From Montifringilla adamsi (lineage: Eukaryota > Chordata > Aves > Passeriformes > Passeridae), in the NCBI GenBank assembly GCA_017590115.1, contig JAGGNK010010892.1:5051927-5115926 (forward strand): 64,000 nt of DNA, written 5' to 3'. The stretch's first letter is position 1. Each line of letters opens with the position of its first letter. This document shows positions 62,648-64,000 of this stretch, piece by piece. The position numbers and the translations under genes are program-made. Under the pieces are notes generated by a model, which was not told the DNA's origin, made no database searches, and saw only the letters and a program-made list of their open reading frames with translations.

Positions 62648-62960
62648 TTAATCACAGAATTATGGAATGTCCTGAGCTGGGAGGGACCCCCAGGATCGCC
62701 CAGCCCCAGCCCTGCCCAGACCCCCCAACAACCCCACCCTGTCCATCCCTGGCAGCGCTGTCCCAGCACTCCTGGAGCTCTGGCAGCCTCGGGGCCGTGC
62801 CCATTCCCTGGGGAGCCTGGGCAGTGCCAGCACCCTCTGGGAGAGAACCTTTCCCTGATCTCCAGCCTGACCATCCCTGGCACAGCTCCAGCCATTCCCT
62901 GGCTCCTGTCCCTGTCACAGAGAATAAATCGGTGCCTGCCCCTCCCCTGCCCTTTGGGAG
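62648..62960 (-). mobile_element. CR1: CR1 LINE 3' fragment, GC-rich subfamily
   Basis: The + strand shows AATCACAGAATTATGGAATGTCCTGAGCTGGGAGGGACCCCC, CCCAACAACCCCACCCTG, CTCCTGGAGCTCTGGCAGCCTCGGGGCCGTGCCCATTCC and ACCTTTCCCTGATCTCCAGCCTGACC. It closely matches the copy at 36,700-37,100. Minus strand. Confidence 0.95.
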
Positions 62961-64000
62961 GATGGTGAAGAAGGAGAAAGGGAAAGTCTCTCTCACTTCC
63001 CCTCTGCCCACAGAGCTGCCCTCTTGGACCTGTCTGGCTTGGTGGGACCAAACCTCTCAGCACAGCCCTGAGTCCTTGGGAAGGGGTTGCTTTAGAGGCT
63101 GCTTAGAGCAGCAGTGGCCCTGTGGGGTGACGCTGCAGTGAGCCAGTGCCTCTGCGCTCTGCTCCTGCTGCCCCTGCATGCTCAGCTCCCTCCTTTCCCC
63201 CTGCCAGGCTCCTCTGCCCCCCAGATCTGTTTATATCCTTGCTGCACTGTGGGCACCTCCATCTGCAGCCAGAGAGGTGGCATTGCCCATCCCAGGATCT
63301 CTGACTCGGTGGGTACCAGTCCCTCCATGGTCCAGCATTGCTTTGGTACTGGCAGTGATCAGCCTGAGCCCTACTGGAACTTTCTCCCAGTGCCCCAGGG
63401 GACCTGCAGGCTCCTGGTGGGAGGGAATTGCTCATCTGCACAGCTTGATCCCTGCCTGGTGGAGAAATGCCCATTGGAGCTGGAGTGAGGAGGGCACAGA
63501 TGCAGGCACTGCTGCAGCCTCCCAGCATCGCTGATGAGACAGGCCAGGATCACAGGGAGTTTGAGCTGTACTGGAGAAAAATCCCCAGGAATTCTCTGCT
63601 CTGCTGCAGGTCTTAAGGAGGCATTATAGCCACAGTCTGGGTGAGAAGGAAGTGGAATATGGGATGATCTTTAGGGCTCAGGGCAAATTGAGCAGCATTT
63701 TTCCTATCAGAGAAGTGAGGTGGAAACCATCATTCCTACAAATGGGAAGAGATAAGGGAAATTTCCAGGTGTTGGGAAGCTGGGGGGGAGGGTCTCTGTG
63801 AACCTCTCTGAGAGGAGAGGAGTTGTGGTGCATCAGGCATAGGAAATGTGAAGCCTCTGTCTGCTCTTTCCTGCTCCTGCGAGCCTCTCTGGCCGATTTT
63901 CCAGGCACAGCAGTGCCACCAATTCATTGTCCCTGCTCTCTGAGCTGGGTAATTTATGGAGCAGCCCAGCATGGAGAAGGGCTGATGCATTTTGATTTTT
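62961..64000. other. Unique sequence to the window end, nothing recognised
   Basis: About 1 kb of GC-moderate DNA. Overlapping frames on both strands (up to 159 codons, 62,662-63,141, partly in CR1) have no domain. No splice-supported exon was found before the window ends. Confidence 0.35.

Noticed and set aside
41325..62960. CR1 antisense bias as proof that the right part is an intron of a + strand gene
   Set aside because: The same excess of minus-strand CR1 occurs left of the CpG island, so the bias does not discriminate.
1..64000. CRISPR arrays, bacterial operons, tRNA, rRNA or snRNA genes
   Set aside because: No regular spaced repeats, no ribosome-binding/operon structure, and no tRNA B-box or snRNA signature were seen.

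Overview
This window looks like nuclear DNA of a bird, most likely a songbird (passerine). The main evidence is about 28 truncated CR1 retrotransposon copies with the typical avian 3' end, spread over the whole window. There are also about 15 solo LTRs of endogenous retroviruses, no SINE or L1 of mammalian type, and one GC/CpG-rich island in otherwise average-GC DNA. I see no bacterial features, CRISPR array, tRNA or rRNA. The species cannot be named from the sequence alone.

Layout. Positions 1-36,000 are intergenic-looking DNA rich in solo LTRs. I group the LTRs by sequence into six families, A-F, which are labels made up for this window: A at 15,045, 15,530, 29,301 and 34,929; B at 6,975, 13,584, 29,028, 31,360 and 54,947; C at 1,091 and 3,972; D at 3,840 and 26,725; E at 4,433; F at 3,269. 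Many have visible target-site duplications (TSDs), and several sit inside one another. No gag, pol or env reading frame is recognisable, so these are solo LTRs left by recombination. A different, unclassified repeat of about 320-350 bp occurs twice, near 9.1 and 11.7 kb.

Positions 39,770-41,310 form the only strong CpG island. It holds GC boxes, two good splice donors on the + strand (after 39,990 and after 40,736) and a strong polypyrimidine-AG acceptor at 40,883. It is best read as the promoter and non-coding first exon(s) of a + strand gene whose coding exons lie mostly or wholly beyond 64,000. The gene cannot be identified here. From 41,300 to 64,000 the DNA reads like a long first intron or flank: many CR1 pieces, only one LTR (antisense to the presumed gene), and several AT-rich unique blocks that look like conserved non-coding elements.

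No protein-coding exon could be recognised with confidence. The open frames of 100-340 codons in this window run through CR1, LTRs or the CpG island, or show no domain. The most useful results are the nested-LTR chronology, the unclassified repeat pair, the CpG-island gene start, and the strong left/right asymmetry in LTR content. I found no evidence for a new biological system.
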